DNA of 64,000 nucleotides, from assembly GCA_905250075.1 (NCBI GenBank), contig CAJNOP010000035.1, forward strand, positions 186,001-250,000, read 5' to 3'. Positions 10,951-23,500 of this stretch are shown piece by piece; the first letter of the stretch is position 1; each line of letters begins with the position of its first letter. The notes beneath the pieces were generated by a model, which made no database searches, had not been told where the DNA came from, and saw only the letters and a program-made list of their open reading frames with translations. The position numbers and the translations under genes are program-made. This DNA is from Rotaria sp. Silwood1 (Eukaryota > Rotifera > Eurotatoria > Philodinida > Philodinidae).

Positions 10951-13900
10951 CTAGTTTTCTTCAGCTTACATTCTATAGTTTCTAGTATATTCGACACAAA
11001 ATTTTAGATCAATCTATTGACCGGTCTAGTTTTTATTGGTGATACAATCATAGTATGCCATTTTTCATTCTTTCGAAAGTATTCAACTATGTTTTTTTGC
11101 AAACAGTAATATTTACCTAATTTTATTGTTTAGTATATTATTAGCAAGACTAGCACAAATTGTATCAGATAGTCTATTGGAATGGAGATTTCATATGAAA
11201 AAACTGTTTTATTCGTCTTCTATGCATACGCATGTCATAGATAGACGTTGTTATACTGCTTTATTCACACATTGAAGAAGCTTTCTTCGACGAGTGAATA
11301 AAACAGTACAAACATGTAAGAAAAAAAGAAAAAGAAAACTCGCAATAGACTACATAAAGGTGATGCAAAGCGATCTCAATTTTTGGCAATAGAATTTCAA
11401 TTACCATAAGAATGATAAACGATTTCATCAAGAGTCGATCCTGTCCTATCGAAGGTTTTCATTATTTCTCCTGCCCAACACTCATATTGAGGATTCAAAA
11501 TCATTCGAATCATCTCAAGACATCTATCTTCCTGACATAATTCGAACGAATTTCTAGCAATTTACGGTTCTCTAGAACATTGCGACATGAAGTACAGATT
11601 TTGTTACAGTGAAAAATACGCAGCGTATGGGAGGCTCAATGCGTACATGACGGACTACATAAATGCTGTTCTTTGGCACAGCATTTATAACATAGTTAAT
11701 TCATTATTTTTCTTAAAATCTGCAGAAGTCAGCATCTATTATAGCTGGTTAGACAGCTTTATTCATGAGCTACAAATTCTATAACTTTTAGAATTATTGA
11801 AAACAAGCTAAAAAACAGGTCAACGACGATACTGCACAAAGGATGTCAATTTTATATTTAATATAACATAGTTGGTTTATTATTTCTCTTAAAATCAATA
11901 GAAGCTAGTCTCTATCATAACTCGTTAGGTAACATGTTGGATGAATGACAAAGTCCTATCATTTATACAATCTGAAAAGGAGAATCAGTAAAATAAAATA
12001 CGTACATACTGTTTTATAAATTTTTAAGAAGTATGATGTCTATTCTATTCGAAAATAAAAAAGGACATCAACTATGGTGAACGATTCATATCAACTTCGG
12101 CATCTAGGTTAGCTGAGCTATGTTACATAAGTGTTCTAGGACTATCAGCTACGCAGCACTAGTAACCGTAGTACTCATTCGCACCTTACCGTTTTCTGTT
12201 CAAAAAGACACTCATGTAAGTGTTGCCACATTTATACGGTGTCGAACAGAGTACGTACAATTTCTCCAAAATCATACAGATAATATGATCTTGGAAGAAT
12301 CGTACATTAAGACTTGATGTAAGTTTTTCAGATATCACGATTTTTCGTACGATTTCCATCTGACATTACAGAAACATACAATATTAGAAATCTGATCTGA
12401 AGTCTTGCATCTGGTTTTTTTGACCTGGCTGGCTTTAAGATTAGCATAAAAAAAGTCTTACAAGGTCTTACAGCCATATTTGCTTGACCTGAAAATTAGA
12501 ATAAACCATCTAAAGGCTCACATTCGCTGACTCGTTCAAATCTTTAGTCAAGTTTTAGAAAACATCATTCTTTTCTTCGAATAGTCTTTTCTTCACCGAC
12601 TACATGAAATTGTAATAGTATTATTCTCAGTTGTAATTCTGATCTCAATTTCTATCTTATTTTTCAACACTATGAACATCACTAATAAATTTCAGTAGTA
12701 AACTGTACTGGGAAGTCCAAACCTGCATCTATTCCCTTGTAGATGTGTCATTTAATTATATCTAGAGCTTTTTTGTTTTCGTGTATAAAAGCCAGACACT
12801 AAATAGTGTGTCTCGAAAGAATTCCTATTGACGTATTTTATAAAAATAAACAGAAAACAAAAAGTGTCATCGATAATTTGACTCGGTTCACAAGTATTAT
12901 TGACTCGAAACTATCAGAAAATGACTCAGACTCTGTATATCTTTTGAAAAAAAAATTAAAATTGTATTGTTTGTCAATCAGAAAGCATGTGCAAAATTAA
13001 TGCGTGTTGTCAACATTTGAAATTCTTATTATATAGAAGATACCGACTTCTAATTTGATACTACGTCGTTTTTGCTTACATGAACCAATTGTTATGTTCT
13101 CTAAACTATCATATCATATCGAACATCAATACATTAGCACATAAGACGGCCTTTGTAATTGTTTACTTTTTTCTTTCTTTTATTCATATGAGTTGATTTT
13201 TTTCTATCTGCTAACACTTATAAATCATACACAATTGTTCTTTTTAGTATGATTCAATCATTTTGTCTGATTCTGGCGAAATGGTCACGTTTGACAATGT
13301 TTGATGCTTTTTAAGTTTTTTATTCCATATATAAATGTGTTATGCTTGTGATCATTAAGTAAACATAATAATAATAATAAAAATCCAAATGATCTGAAAC
13401 CATATAAGTGTTCAAATTCACTTATGGATCTTGTCACCAGATAAACAAAATATCATATTTTCTGCTTTTCCAATATCACAGTCAACATGCTTTAAAATAA
13501 ATGAAATTTTCGAAACAATTTACCATTCTATAAATTTATTGTTGAGCTCTATCTTTATTCTATTCTTATCATCATTTAAGTTAGATTATTCTCAGACAAC
13601 ATATCTCGATTAGGCTGCATTTGAAGCATCTCTTTTGTCAACTATTGGTGATTTTATTGAAGATAAAACACGACATTTTTATGTCTTTCTTGTGAACACA
13701 ACTTTTATCTTGAAGGGAAACAGATTTACTATTTGTCTGTAGTGTGATGAAAATGTGTTTTTATTTTCAAAGGAAATGATACTTGTTGTACTTTTATTTT
13801 TTGTTTATCAACGTTGTTTCTCATCTTTTGTTGATATTGATCAGTTAAAGCCTTATCGACTTCAAAATAACGTATACTTTTGTCCTAACGATAACCTAGA

Positions 13901-14862
13901 CAAATCTAAATAAGCAGCTGTCAATTGCTAGTCAATGCATCAAATAAAACTTGTTGTTCATTAGTTTTTTATCATGATTCACTACTTTCGAGTTCTAATT
14001 ACCTAGAATAAATTTTTGATTCTTTTCGAACTAGATTTCATTCAGTACTTCTGTCGTTATAAAACATAACGTCCAATTTGACATTAGCATGTCATGTGAG
14101 TGAAAACAAAATCACCTTATGATAATTTTGATCAGTAGTTATTATGAATGAATAATCACGAAGAAATTTACTCTATGATGTTACATTAAAAGCTTGTTTT
14201 TGATAAATCATTTTGTAGCATCAGACAAACTGAACGAAATCCATTTACTTAGAAAAAACTATGAAGTTATTATGAATATTTTGAATTTGAAAATAGTCAA
14301 TCACAATGCAGTAAATGTTTATTCATTCTTCTCTTATGTTTCTTTCTAAATAAATTGAAAACAAAATATAGATAAACATAGATCATCTATCTAAACATTC
14401 AATAAAATATTCATCTATAAAAGTTTCCATCAATATTTCATATTTTGTTATTATGATTTTTGCTTGTAACTTTTGTCGCATAGAGTTGAATAAAATTATA
14501 TTACATATTATCTCTTAGGTGAAGATTCTCTTAGTGAAACTACTTTGTTCAACCTATGTCACATTTTTTTATATTACTACTTTTACTATTTACACACAAT
14601 TGTTATGCTAGCATACATATTCTGTCGAGAAAAACGTCGTTTTGTTCATTTTTTTTTCCATTGAGCGACTTATTCTTGAACTTTGAACAAAAAAAGAGCC
14701 TCTAGAGTTAAATAATTCTTTTTTGTTTACTTTTCTCGATTGAGGTCTAATTCTGATCTATCATCGATCTCTAAATATTTCTATTTCATTTCAGATTTGT
14801 TTTCATTAAATTAGTTCAATACTTTTCAAATAAATTGCCATCGAAATGGCAAGAATGTTAAA
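10951..14862. other. Intergenic DNA with a diverged tandem duplication
   Basis: No gene is recognised. A diverged direct repeat of about 175 bp period is visible: around 11691-11790 (ATAACATAGTTAATTC...) and again around 11866-11960 (ATAACATAGTTGGTTT...). Small ORFs at 11587, 12120 and 12806 have no recognisable motif. Confidence 0.4.
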
Positions 14863-15477
14863 ATGAAAATAAAGTTTGGAACTACGTCGAATAACTTCGA
14901 TCGTGTTTTAGTCATAGCTGGATTTCTCTTCATTTTTTCCTTTTGGTCTTTAGAGATTCAACATTTTCTTGATTTATGTCATGATTCACTTGCTCGTTCA
15001 CGAACGCCGAATGCGACATCAGTCAATATACACTTCTTTTGCGGTATTTCATATGATAACTGTCGTTGTTTCGTGCAATCAACGAAAAGTGAACACTTGA
15101 AACATTGCACAACCAATAATTTTCTTTTGAGAAGTCGTATATTCGTACTAGTCTCATTTGTGTTGCAAATCTGTCTTATTCGAGACTCTTTTTCATTCGA
15201 CGAGAAACACGTTCATTCTCTTGTCTATCTTCTCTGGATCATTTCTGTATTCGTTTTCATCAGTATTGCAAATAGTATTTATCGGAGCAGCTGTTTTTAT
15301 CACTGCATAATGGTATTTCTTTGTTGCACTGATATGCTTCTCGTTGCCTGCTTGTTGTATGATTCAGTCAGTCGCAAAGACAGGGATCCTTGTGCACATA
15401 ATGATCAAAATAATTTTAACGATCAAATATTAGAAATAAATGATAATAATTCTATCATTTGGAGCGAATTACTCTAA
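14863..15477 (+). CDS. Hypothetical four-TM membrane protein
   Basis: This uninterrupted 204-codon ORF is the longest in a 13 kb gene-poor stretch. Four hydrophobic segments are visible, at about residues 14-35, 92-107, 118-140 and 145-166. The first loop (about 36-90) holds five cysteines (39, 60, 67, 69, 82), which recalls claudin/tetraspan-type proteins, and the tail is acidic and Asn-rich. Base use is less AT-skewed at third positions than in UTP20. An upstream ATG at 14846 opens a 7-codon frame ending on the TGA that overlaps the chosen ATG. No family was recognised, and it could be a single-exon gene or part of a spliced one. Confidence 0.5.
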   Translation: MKIKFGTTSNNFDRVLVIAGFLFIFSFWSLEIQHFLDLCHDSLARSRTPNATSVNIHFFCGISYDNCRCFVQSTKSEHLKHCTTNNFLLRSRIFVLVSFVLQICLIRDSFSFDEKHVHSLVYLLWIISVFVFISIANSIYRSSCFYHCIMVFLCCTDMLLVACLLYDSVSRKDRDPCAHNDQNNFNDQILEINDNNSIIWSELL

Positions 15478-16030
15478 TTCGCTAAAATCTGAATTTTTCG
15501 TAACATCTCTCTGTTCTTAGCTGTATAAAGTGTGCATTATCAAATATTTGTAACTATTAATCAATTGTATATGTAAATTTGTTTTTTTTTGTATTTATAT
15601 TCATGATGTGAATATGTTTCGAATGTAATTGGTTTTATTGATTTCTTTTCATTGGGCTATCGATAATGTTTATGTGTGCACTATTCAACAACATAAAGAT
15701 AAAAAGTTGTCTACTAGACCAAATGTACATTGACAAAAATTAGTATGGTCGTTTTGACTAATGAAAAAATGAATATATAATTGCAAATATTTGCTATGTA
15801 TTATATAGTCATCGGTTCGTTGTAGAACTTTATGAAACAATATTTTGGACGATACATGCAGAAATCAACGTTTGAGAAGACTATCCGAAGGAATCAATAA
15901 AGAAACATTTAGACCGAAAGATTCTATTTTAAATAAAAGCACAAAATCTTTTAAAATTTCAGATCGCTATCATGATGCAGACTTATCATGAAAGATAAAT
16001 ATAGTGAATATAAGTTTTAGTTTCAATAAG

Positions 16031-16078
16031 TGTGTGGGTGTGAGTTTGGTTGTACGCTAAACTCACACCGACACCCAC
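16031..16078. repeat. Inverted repeat hairpin (TGTGGGTGTGAGTTT)
   Basis: GGGTGTGAGTTTGG and AAACTCACACCGACACCC form a stem of about 18 bp around a short loop. The function is unknown. Confidence 0.6.
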
Positions 16079-16314
16079 ATTCACACCCAAGAACTCTTCG
16101 ACTAAAATGTTTAAGTATAAAAAAGAGTCATTGCATTGATTGCCAACATTTAGTTTTATGATAAAATTATACTCATGATGCAACAAATAAAACCTTAATT
16201 CAAAGAAAACCGATCTCTAATACAAAAAAATCAAACATATATCGAGTCTTATTTGTTACTAAAAGACTGTTCTGGTAGTTGAGATCTTTTAGTGCCGAAG
16301 AGCAACATTTTGTA

Positions 16315-16335
16315 GAAGAAGAAGAAGAAGAAGAA
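16315..16335. repeat. (GAA)n microsatellite
   Basis: About seven GAA units in a row. Confidence 0.7.
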
Positions 16336-17502
16336 CGACAGCTAGATTTTTAGGTAACATTAAATTTGTTTAAGTAAGATTTATATAGAGAGCAGTTTAA
16401 ACTCAAATTAGATCAAGACAAATATTGTACTCTATCGAACGACATTTTTTTTGAAGAGAACAGTATGTGTTAGAATTCAAATGTGACCAAGATGAATCAA
16501 GTAAATAAAAAGACTTATCTTAAATGTCCAAGGATATCTTTGTTCGAAAAATAAACTTGTGACCTGAGAGAGTTTCCTAATGGAGTTCTTTTCATCAAGA
16601 TTTATTGGAATCGGTTAGTTTTGATCTATAACTCGTATGTATCATACAAAATCATATAATTTTAATGGGACTAGGAGAACAATAGAATTTTTCAGACTTC
16701 AGAGATCTAAAAAAAATTTTACATTCATGTTTTGTCAAATGTTTTTATCTGCATATTAAGTGACTGCTACTGTCTTGATGTGACATCAAATTATTAACGT
16801 TTGAAATGAATTTTCGAGATGTAACACTTAATTTTAATAAGCAAAGAACTGTTAAGAATATGGGCATAATCAATTTCTAGAACAGTTTATAAAAATTTCT
16901 TGAGTACAAATGTGAAACGAACATTTCTTCCTAAAAACTTGGCCTATCTTTGTATTCATTCATCATGGGTAACAATGATAAATGACTCTTCTCAGATTGT
17001 TGGTTTTTGATATAAACTCATAAATAGCACAATCTTTATCTTAAAAACTATGTTAGGACTAACAACCATTCAAAAAACAGTATTTCATGGCAGTTTTTAA
17101 ATCATTTTTTATTGATAAAAAATACAAGCTTACAGCTGCTAATATGATTATCTTTCTGCATGAAATCTTACCCATAGCAACGGATGATATCTATCATAAT
17201 TCAGGTCTACGAAAATTGATCAATGTGGAAAATAGTCGAGAAATTAATAAACTAACAACAGCTTTCCGTCTTATGAGAGAAAAAAGGATATCACTTCATA
17301 GAATCAAATGAGAACAAACAGTTACTATATATAAATTTTCGAATCCAACTCGTAGAATTAGATGTCACTAATAAATCACTAATGATTGGCTGTCCATAAA
17401 ATATATTCACGTTCCATTTGAGCCTCTCCAATTTAACCAAAAGTGCAAAAATTCAAATAGAAATACAATTATATTTAAGAAAATTCTTATATTGATATTA
17501 TT

Positions 17503-17506
17503 CTAG
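17503..17506 (+). promoter_or_regulatory. Candidate trans-splice (or 5' UTR) acceptor at the UTP20 start
   Basis: TTGATATTATTCTAG ends immediately before the ATG. This is a 3' splice acceptor either for an upstream non-coding exon or for a spliced leader. The same AG-before-ATG arrangement recurs at other genes in the window. Confidence 0.5.
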
Positions 17507-20500
17507 ATGACTAAAAAACAAAAAATATCAAAACAAAATGAAAAGGATGATCGTCCATTTCGTTATCAATCTCTTCATGAACGTTTAAATAATATAAATA
17601 TAAATGTTGTTCATCGTATTCGTTATCATGACACAAATGATCTTCAAGATAATGATGATTTAATTCGTACAAGTTATTTTCATCAATCACTTGAACATTG
17701 GTCAACATTAAATTTTAGTGAAGTTTATTTAAAAATTTATCAAAAACTTTTACCATTATCAAGTTCACTTGAACAAGTTGTTTATAATCGTGAACAAATT
17801 ATATTATTAATTCATCAATCATTAAATGAATATAATCAATTAATAATTGAAACATTATTAGATTTAATTGTTCAATTAGCACGTGATTTACAAAGTGATT
17901 TTTATATCTATTATAAACAATATTTATTTATAGATATAATTAATTTATTATTAAATTCTAAAAAACAACAACAACAACAAAATGAAATAAATACACAATT
18001 ACTTGAACAAATATTTCAATGTTTAACATATTTATTTAAATATTTATGGCGTATTATGTTAAAAGATTTAGCTAATTTATATGAATTATATTCAAAATAT
18101 TTATTTTCATCTAAAATAATAAATACATTAACAACAAATTATGAATATATACGTTCATTTGCAGCTGAATCATTTGCATATTTATTACGTAAAATAGAAA
18201 ATTATCAAACATTTATTGATTATTTATTTAATACAATTGAACGTGATGAAAATGAATTAGATTCACTTGCATTAGTATTTAGTGAAACATGTAAAAATGT
18301 TCAATCAACATTTCATTCATGTACGAAATCATTATTATTATGTCTTTTAAATAAAATAATTGAAAAACCTCAAATAATACATTTATGTATTAAAAAAATT
18401 TATTTATTATTAATTCAACATACAAATAAACAATATGTTGAAATACTTTGGAATTGTTTAATGAATGTTTATCGTACAATAAATTCTAATAATATAAATA
18501 ATTATTTTATATATGAAATATTTTATGAAATATTTCAATTATTAATTGATTATAAAATGATTATTGATATTAATTTATGTTATGAATTTTTAACAATTAT
18601 AAAAATAAATAAAAATAATAAATTTATTAAAATTCATTATGAAACTGTTTTTAAATTAATGAAACAAATAGGAATTAATAAACAAATAATAGAAATTTAT
18701 TATCAATTTGTTGAACAAACATCATCATTAGTACTTTATCAAGAAACAAGAAAAATTTTTCAATGTAATTTACATGAAAAATTATCAAATGAATTTTATA
18801 TTTATTTATGGAATCAATTATTAAAAAAAATTCATGATCAACAAGAAATTATTAATTATTTTGTAGATTATATTATTATTGAAAGAAAAAATTCTAATAT
18901 AATTTTATCATTAAATGATAATGATGAAATTATTTTCGATAAAATTAATTTATTAAAAACAAAAAAAAAATTTCTTATTAAAGAAAAAATCAGTGAAAAA
19001 TGTTTAGAATTAATACAAATATTTATTCAAGATACTTTATCGAAGATTGATGATACACAAATTTTGGTAAGAATTATTTTTATTAACTAGTTTAATAACC
19101 TCATAACAAATATAAATGAATTCAATTTCAATGATTTTTTTGTTCAGGAATAAAAAAACGTTGAAAGAAGTTAGATTTTGACTAAAATTTCGAATTTTTA
19201 TCTGAAACTTTGCGAATGTAGAGGATTGTAGACCTTTTTTCCATAGAAAGTTAGTGAAGTTGAATTCTCTATATTCACAAAGTTTTAGATAGATAGTCGA
19301 AAGCATAATCAAAATTCAAATCTGTTGAGGCTTTTTAGTAGAACATCATATAGTACCTATAGCCCAAAAAAATCATTGAAATCTGAACAGATTCCTTCAC
19401 TAGCTACTATTTTCAAATCTTATCTCAGCACTATTACGTACAATCTTTTTCGATTAGGCAAGGATTCTTAGACACTTTCACTCGCAAAAAATTTCCAACT
19501 TTCTGCGAAATTTTGTATAGTCGTGTGGGAAATTCTGATAGAAACAGAATCAGTGATTTGTCTACTGGGTGGGCGGCGCCCACTCGAAATTTTGATTCGC
19601 CCATTCGAAAATATACAGCAGCCATTCGTCTACTGGGTGGGCGCCGCTCACCCGAAATTTCGACTCGCCCACTCGGAAAACGAAACCTAGATGAAACACT
19701 GAACAGAATTATATCGATTTTCAATTCTTTCATCAGGAATTCTAATTATATTTCGTGCAAATTCTTCTAATATATCAAGATACTTTCAGTAGAGTTGTGG
19801 TTATTATGTCAGTTTTCAGTATTTATTTGTTCAAAATATCAGCTCTTTATATAATATTTGTCCTTTGATAAACTAGGAATATTAACAATATATGAACATT
19901 GTGCCTTTGAAAATTTTGTATATCATATTTTTGAATCAGATACAAAATACTTGTAATATATAATCAATTTTCATTAAAATTAAAGGACATCATCTAGAGT
20001 ATATTTAATCTAACAGATAAACTATAAAAATTGAGATATTCAAACAAAAATGATCAGTTTTAAATGTTCTTGTCAAACAACTTTATATTGTATATGATGA
20101 TGAATATTGTTTTTCGATAGAATTATTTATTCTCTATGATACTTATATGTTTTATTTATTTAGCTGAGTGGACAACTTTGGCGAGCATTAATTCTTCTTA
20201 ATTCATTATCTGAAAAAGATTCAAATGCATTAGTATTTACAAATACACATTTAGAAAAATTTTCTTTACAACTTATTAATAAATCATTATCATCATCAAT
20301 AATAGCATTAACTCTTCTAGAATTAATATCTTATAATCAAATATTTCCTATAACATTTTGGTATTCTATTCTTAAACAAGAATTTCAATCTGAATTTTAT
20401 CTTTTTTGTATACGTATATCATTTTTAATAAATAATCCACAAGAAGATTATTTTGATAAATTTATTGAATTATTAAAAATAAATTTATCATCATTTAATT

Positions 20501-23500
20501 CAAATATACGTTTATTATCACTTTATATACTTTCATCATTTATATTGGATAAAACAAATAAAAATCATCTTATATTAAATTGTCTTCAATGTGAACAATG
20601 TCCATTAAATGTATATGAATATCGTACAAAAATAATTTATTTACAAAAATTATCTATTGATTTTATTTTATTAAATAATCAATCATCATTATTTCATTTA
20701 TCAATGTATTATTTACTTGGTATACTTTGTTCAAATTTTACACCATTATGGACAATAACAATTGAATTATTAGGTTCATATGGTAATAAAGCTATTGAAT
20801 ATATTGGTCATACATATTTTTGGTCAATAATTAATGAAAAATTTCAATTAATAAAACAATGTAATGAATTAAAATATATTGAACAAATAAATGATGAATT
20901 AATAAATTATTATATTGAAAATTTAAATAAAAAAAATGATGAAATTAATGAACAATCAATAGATTATATACAATATCGTATAAATTTATTTCAAATATTA
21001 AATTATTTTCCAAATGAATGTGAACAAAAAACAAAAATACTTTTTCCAATAATATTTGATTTTTTTTCATATGAATATTATGATTATTTATTATCATTAG
21101 GTTTATTTAATCAATATAAAATTTCATATAGAAATCAAATAACAACAACAACGAATTTAAAAAGACTTTCAAAAAAATTATCAATTAAAACATTAGAAAC
21201 AATATTAAATTTATTAAAACAATTTCATCATTATAAACAATGGTATGAACCAATACGTTTATATAATTTTTATGTACGTTTATTACTTTCATCAGATAAT
21301 ATAATAGAAAAATTAGCTTATCAATGTTTATTAAAATGTTATCAAATACCTGAATCTATAATAAAATTAGATTTTTTATCACATTCAGATAATATTCTTC
21401 CATTATTTAATCCAAGTACATGTCGAAAAACATTTCATGATTTAATTCAAGGTATATTAATTGATAATTATTTATCGGATTCATTAAAAAATCAATATGC
21501 TTTTATATTAATACGTATTATTTATAGTAAATTAAATGATAAACATTCATTAGGTTCAACAACACGTGGAAGAAAAAATTATTTAGAATTAAATCGTAAA
21601 TATTTATTTCAATTTTTAATAACATTTGCATCAAATAATTTATATGAAAAACATTTTTATTATTTTATACAATTATTATTAGAACCATTTTATGATGAAT
21701 TATTTAATATAAATGATAAACAATGGTTAAATTTATTTCAAAAAAAAATTTCATTAAATAATGAAGAATTTAATTTAAATTCTTATGATATATTTATTAA
21801 ATATATTCAACATTCATTATTATTATTAAAAACATTTACTTATAAATTAGGTGTTTATATACAAAAACAAATTGATTATATTATTAAATTTTATATATTA
21901 ACAATAAAATTTGTTGATTATTTAAATAATTTAAAAAGTAATTATGAAGAAAATTTTGAAATTAAAAAAATTCGAATTTTATTAAAACGTATACGTTCAA
22001 TGTCTTATAAAGGTTTACAAACAATATTTCAATTATTTGATAATGATGAAAATGAAATATTTAAAAAAGAATTAATTGATAATTTATGGTTATGTTGTAT
22101 AAGAGAAAATTATTTAGATGATTTATTAATTAAAAATAAACAACGTGAAGATATTGTTCATATATTAAAATTAGCTACTATTTGGAGTAGTACATCATAT
22201 TTAAGATATTCAATACTTAATGATAGAAATGATGCGAAAGATTTAATGAAATGTTTTAGTCAATTTTTAAATGAAAATATTACAAATGAAAATAAACAAT
22301 TAATTATTGAATTCATTTGGAATATTATGCAAATTGATCGTACGTCCTTTTCTTTTCATTTTTTTGTCTTCTTCATAGAGTAATTGCATTTTCTAATTGA
22401 TTTTCTATCTAATATCATACGTTTAGGTTTAGTCCTTTTTTTTTATCGAAATATTAAGACTAATTATTTATTTTATTAGATTCAACAACACTTTTTATTC
22501 AATAAGATTTTCAGAACAAAAAAAATAACAAATATAGTATTGTATTAGAGAAAACTGTTGTAATTACAGAAATGATAACATTATTTAATAGTTCATAAGA
22601 TCATGACAATAAAATATTATTATAAAGTTTATGAAAACATTCATTTAATGACAAAGTAACCTCTTGCCTATTGTTGTCAAGTGAATAGTTAAAAATCGAT
22701 TGCTAGCTAGAAAACAGTTATCAATATATCATAGTTGAATGGCAGTCAGAAGATAGCTAAACATATAAATATCAAACTATTGCCAGTATCAATATATATA
22801 ATGTTCAGTGTCTGTCTGTTTCTCTGTGTCGGGTCAAAGGTCAAATAAGACTCTAAGAGAGAGATCTCCAGGAGCTATTTTATGGGGTACTTATAGATCC
22901 TCAAGGGCTATCCTATGGGGATACATATACGTCCCCAAGGGCTATTCTGTGGGGGTACCCAGAGGTCTCCAAGGCCTATTATATGGAGGTACCCATTGGT
23001 CCCCAAGGGCTATCCTATGGGTTACTCATAGGTCCTCAAGGGCTATCCTTGCGGAGTACTGATTGGCTATCAAGGGCTATTATATTGTGATACCCATAGG
23101 CTCTAAAGGGAATAAGGCAATAGGGAGATAAGGTCGAAGGCTACATTGCCTATAAACATATGTGCGATATAAGAGTATGAAGCCGTAGGGCTATCTATCT
23201 ATATACATATTATCGAGTGTCTGTATGTATTTTACCGGATGAAAAGTTAAATGTCTGAGGTCATGCGTTAAAGGACAAAACAGCCGTGCAGTATGCACGG
23301 GTTCTCGCTATTAGTGTACATAATACTGACCGATTTACCAGTGCTTTTTATCAAAATCGAATTGCATAGGTTTTCTATGAAATTTTTTTCGTATTTCTTA
23401 AACTATACATAATCTAAATTGATCTATTTTGTTTTTAGCTGATGATCCATTAATTGTTCCATATAATGATGAACTACTTTCTTATTTAACTCGTGTATCA

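Larger units (their letters stand above)
15478..17506. other. Intergenic DNA upstream of UTP20
   Basis: No gene is recognised. It contains a hairpin at 16031-16078 and a GAA run at 16315-16335. The sequence ends in TATTATTCTAG directly before the UTP20 ATG. Confidence 0.5.

Noticed and set aside
19434-19770. Overlapping ORFs on both strands with Arg/Pro-rich peptides
   Set aside because: They are translations of the GC-rich duplicated hairpin within a UTP20 intron.
22808-23062. 84-codon ORF with repeats resembling RAILWG
   Set aside because: It is only the translation of the 34 bp minisatellite. The period is not a multiple of three, so the reading frame changes in every copy.
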